Shown here one piece after another: positions 62,605 through 64,000 of a DNA stretch of 64,000 bases. The notes under the pieces were generated by a model. That model did not search any database. It was not told the origin of the DNA and worked only from the letters and a program-made list of their open reading frames with translations. The DNA comes from Streptomyces sp. SLBN-31. Lineage in GTDB: Bacteria; Actinomycetota; Actinomycetes; Streptomycetales; Streptomycetaceae. Position numbers and translations under genes: made by a program. The stretch is from the NCBI RefSeq assembly GCF_006715395.1, contig NZ_VFNC01000002.1:558001-622000 (forward strand), read 5' to 3'. The first letter of the stretch is position 1, and the number at the start of each line of letters is the position of its first letter.

Positions 62605-63969
62605 GTGACACGACCCAGGATCCTGGTGGTCGGCGCAGGTTTCGCCGGCGTGGAGTGCGTGCGCCGTCTGGAGCGGAAGCTCGCGCCCGACGAGGCCGAC
62701 GTCACCCTGGTGACGCCCTTCGCCTACCAGCTTTATCTGCCCCTGCTGCCCCAGGTCGCCTCCGGGGTGCTGACGCCCCAGTCGATCGCCGTCTCCCTGC
62801 GCCGCAGCAAGCGGTACCGCACCCGGATCATCCCGGGCGGCGCGATCGGCGTCGACCTGAAGGCGAAGGTGTGTGTCATCCGCACCATCACCGACCAGAT
62901 CGTCAACGAGCCGTACGACTACATCGTGCTGGCGCCCGGCAGCATCACCCGCACCTTCGACATCCCGGGGCTGACCGACAACGCCTTCGGGATGAAGACC
63001 CTCGCCGAGGCCGCCTACATCCGCGACCACGTCATCTCGCAGCTGGATCTGGCCGACGCCAGCCAGGACCCGGCCGAGCGGGCCGCCCGGCTGCAGTTCG
63101 TGGTCGTCGGCGGCGGGTACGCCGGCACCGAGACCGCGGCCTGTCTGCAGAAGCTCACGCACGCCGCCGTCAAGCGCTACCCGCGCATCGACCCGTCGCT
63201 GATCAAGTGGCACCTGATCGACATCGCGCCGAAGCTGATGCCCGAGCTGGGCGACAAGCTCGGCCGCAGCGCCCAGAAGATCCTGGCGCGCAGGGGCATC
63301 GACGTGTCCCTGGGCGTCTCCATCGAGAAGGCCGGTCCCGAGGAGGTCACCTTCACCGACGGCCGGGTGGTGCCCACGCGGACCCTGATCTGGACCGCCG
63401 GCGTCGTCGCCAGCCCGCTCATCGCCACCCTCGGCGCCGAAACGATTCGCGGGCGGCTCGCGGTCACCGCGGAGATGACGCTGCCGGGCGAGGACGGCGT
63501 CTTCGCGCTCGGCGACTCCGCCGCGGTGCCCGACCTCGCCCAGGGCGACGACGCGCTCTGCCCGCCCACCGCACAACACGCCATGCGGCAGGGCCCGCAG
63601 GTCGCCGACAACATCATCGCCACCCTGCGGGGCCGGCCGATGCAGCCGTACCACCACAAGGACCTCGGTCTCGTCGTCGACCTCGGCGGCACGGACGCCG
63701 TCGCCAAGCCGCTCGGCATCGAACTGCACGGTCTGCCCGCCCAGTTCGCGGCCCGCGGCTACCACTGGGCGGCGCTGCGCACCAACGTGGCGAAGGTCCG
63801 CGTGGCTACCAACTGGACGCTCAACGCCATCGCGGGCGACGACTTCGTCCGTACCGGCTTCCAGGCCCGCAGGCCCGCCAAGCTCAAGGACTTCGAGTAC
63901 ACCGACGCGTACCTGAGTCCGGAGCAGGTGCGGGCCCAGATCGAGGGGGCGCGTCGCGAGCAGCTGTGA
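62605..63969 (+). CDS. Type II NADH dehydrogenase-like NAD(P)/FAD oxidoreductase, 454 aa
   Basis: Two Rossmann folds: FAD site ILVVGAGFAGVECVRRLE at the N-terminus and NAD(P) site FVVVGGGYAGTETAACLQ (about 170-187); FALGDSAAVPD and PPTAQHAMRQGPQVADNI are the late FAD and quinone-side blocks of NDH-2. It passes electrons from NADH to quinone without pumping protons. The C-terminal region (WAALRTNVAKVRVATNW) could be the amphipathic membrane anchor. GTG 62605 has AGAGAGGGATG upstream. Separated from the stressosome operon by 210 bp in which I see only a GC palindrome (62439-62452). Which substrate it uses is inference. Confidence 0.9.
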   Translation: MTRPRILVVGAGFAGVECVRRLERKLAPDEADVTLVTPFAYQLYLPLLPQVASGVLTPQSIAVSLRRSKRYRTRIIPGGAIGVDLKAKVCVIRTITDQIVNEPYDYIVLAPGSITRTFDIPGLTDNAFGMKTLAEAAYIRDHVISQLDLADASQDPAERAARLQFVVVGGGYAGTETAACLQKLTHAAVKRYPRIDPSLIKWHLIDIAPKLMPELGDKLGRSAQKILARRGIDVSLGVSIEKAGPEEVTFTDGRVVPTRTLIWTAGVVASPLIATLGAETIRGRLAVTAEMTLPGEDGVFALGDSAAVPDLAQGDDALCPPTAQHAMRQGPQVADNIIATLRGRPMQPYHHKDLGLVVDLGGTDAVAKPLGIELHGLPAQFAARGYHWAALRTNVAKVRVATNWTLNAIAGDDFVRTGFQARRPAKLKDFEYTDAYLSPEQVRAQIEGARREQL

Positions 63970-64000
63970 GGGCGGGCGCCGGCCTTCCCGGCGGGCCGTG

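Overview
The window is high-GC DNA with GTG/ATG starts, GGAGG-type ribosome sites, many 4-bp ATGA/GTGA gene overlaps and actinomycete gene families (DUF6480, DUF5133, GlgE, FBP domain, SigB-type sigma). It is almost certainly from a Streptomyces chromosome. I see no rRNA, tRNA, CRISPR array, insertion sequence or integrase.

Layout. 1-9 kb: a PucR-type regulator cut by the window edge, an SGNH hydrolase, a TetR regulator divergent from an FBP-domain gene across a perfect 23-bp palindrome, a YrdC/Sua5-family protein, a dienelactone hydrolase, and two convergent secreted enzymes (GH64 glucanase with a LacI-type operator, M4 metallopeptidase). 9-18 kb: a wrecked MFS gene, a small orphan protein, a nitrobindin, a phosphofructokinase with PPi-type active-site residues next to a class I FBP aldolase, a met-zincin protease and a metallophosphoesterase. 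17.7-33.6 kb: LLM oxidoreductase, TauD dioxygenase, aldo/keto reductase, LigD phosphoesterase and ligase genes, secreted cupin, a large PAS-GAF-PP2C-HATPase protein, DoxX/peroxiredoxin pair, MarR and TetR regulators, MFS exporter, SDR with its TetR, another DNA ligase, and an orphan hydroxymethylbilane synthase.

34-48 kb: a SigB/F/G-type sigma factor, an ANTAR protein, a VOC protein, then the GlgE alpha-glucan pathway: GlgX (coupled to an ATP-binding protein) divergent from glgE-treS-mak-glgB, followed by a GCS2-type carboxylate-amine ligase.

48-62.4 kb is a partner-switching signalling island. With the 22.9-25.3 kb protein and the 38.4 kb HATPase-like gene, the window holds five PP2C/SpoIIE phosphatases, six STAS proteins and six HATPase-type domains. 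Two modules stand out. On the minus strand, phosphatase, B12-binding protein, STAS, STAS and HATPase genes run in series with three 4-bp overlaps; the B12 protein carries the W-x9-E-H and E-x-H signatures of CarH photoreceptors but has no DNA-binding domain. On the plus strand, five genes in unbroken overlap encode RsbR-, RsbS-, RsbT-like proteins, a kinase/phosphatase fusion and an RsbU-like phosphatase, a full actinobacterial stressosome. The window closes with a type II NADH dehydrogenase-like flavoprotein.

Starts were chosen by ribosome-site position and family alignment from memory; none was checked by search.
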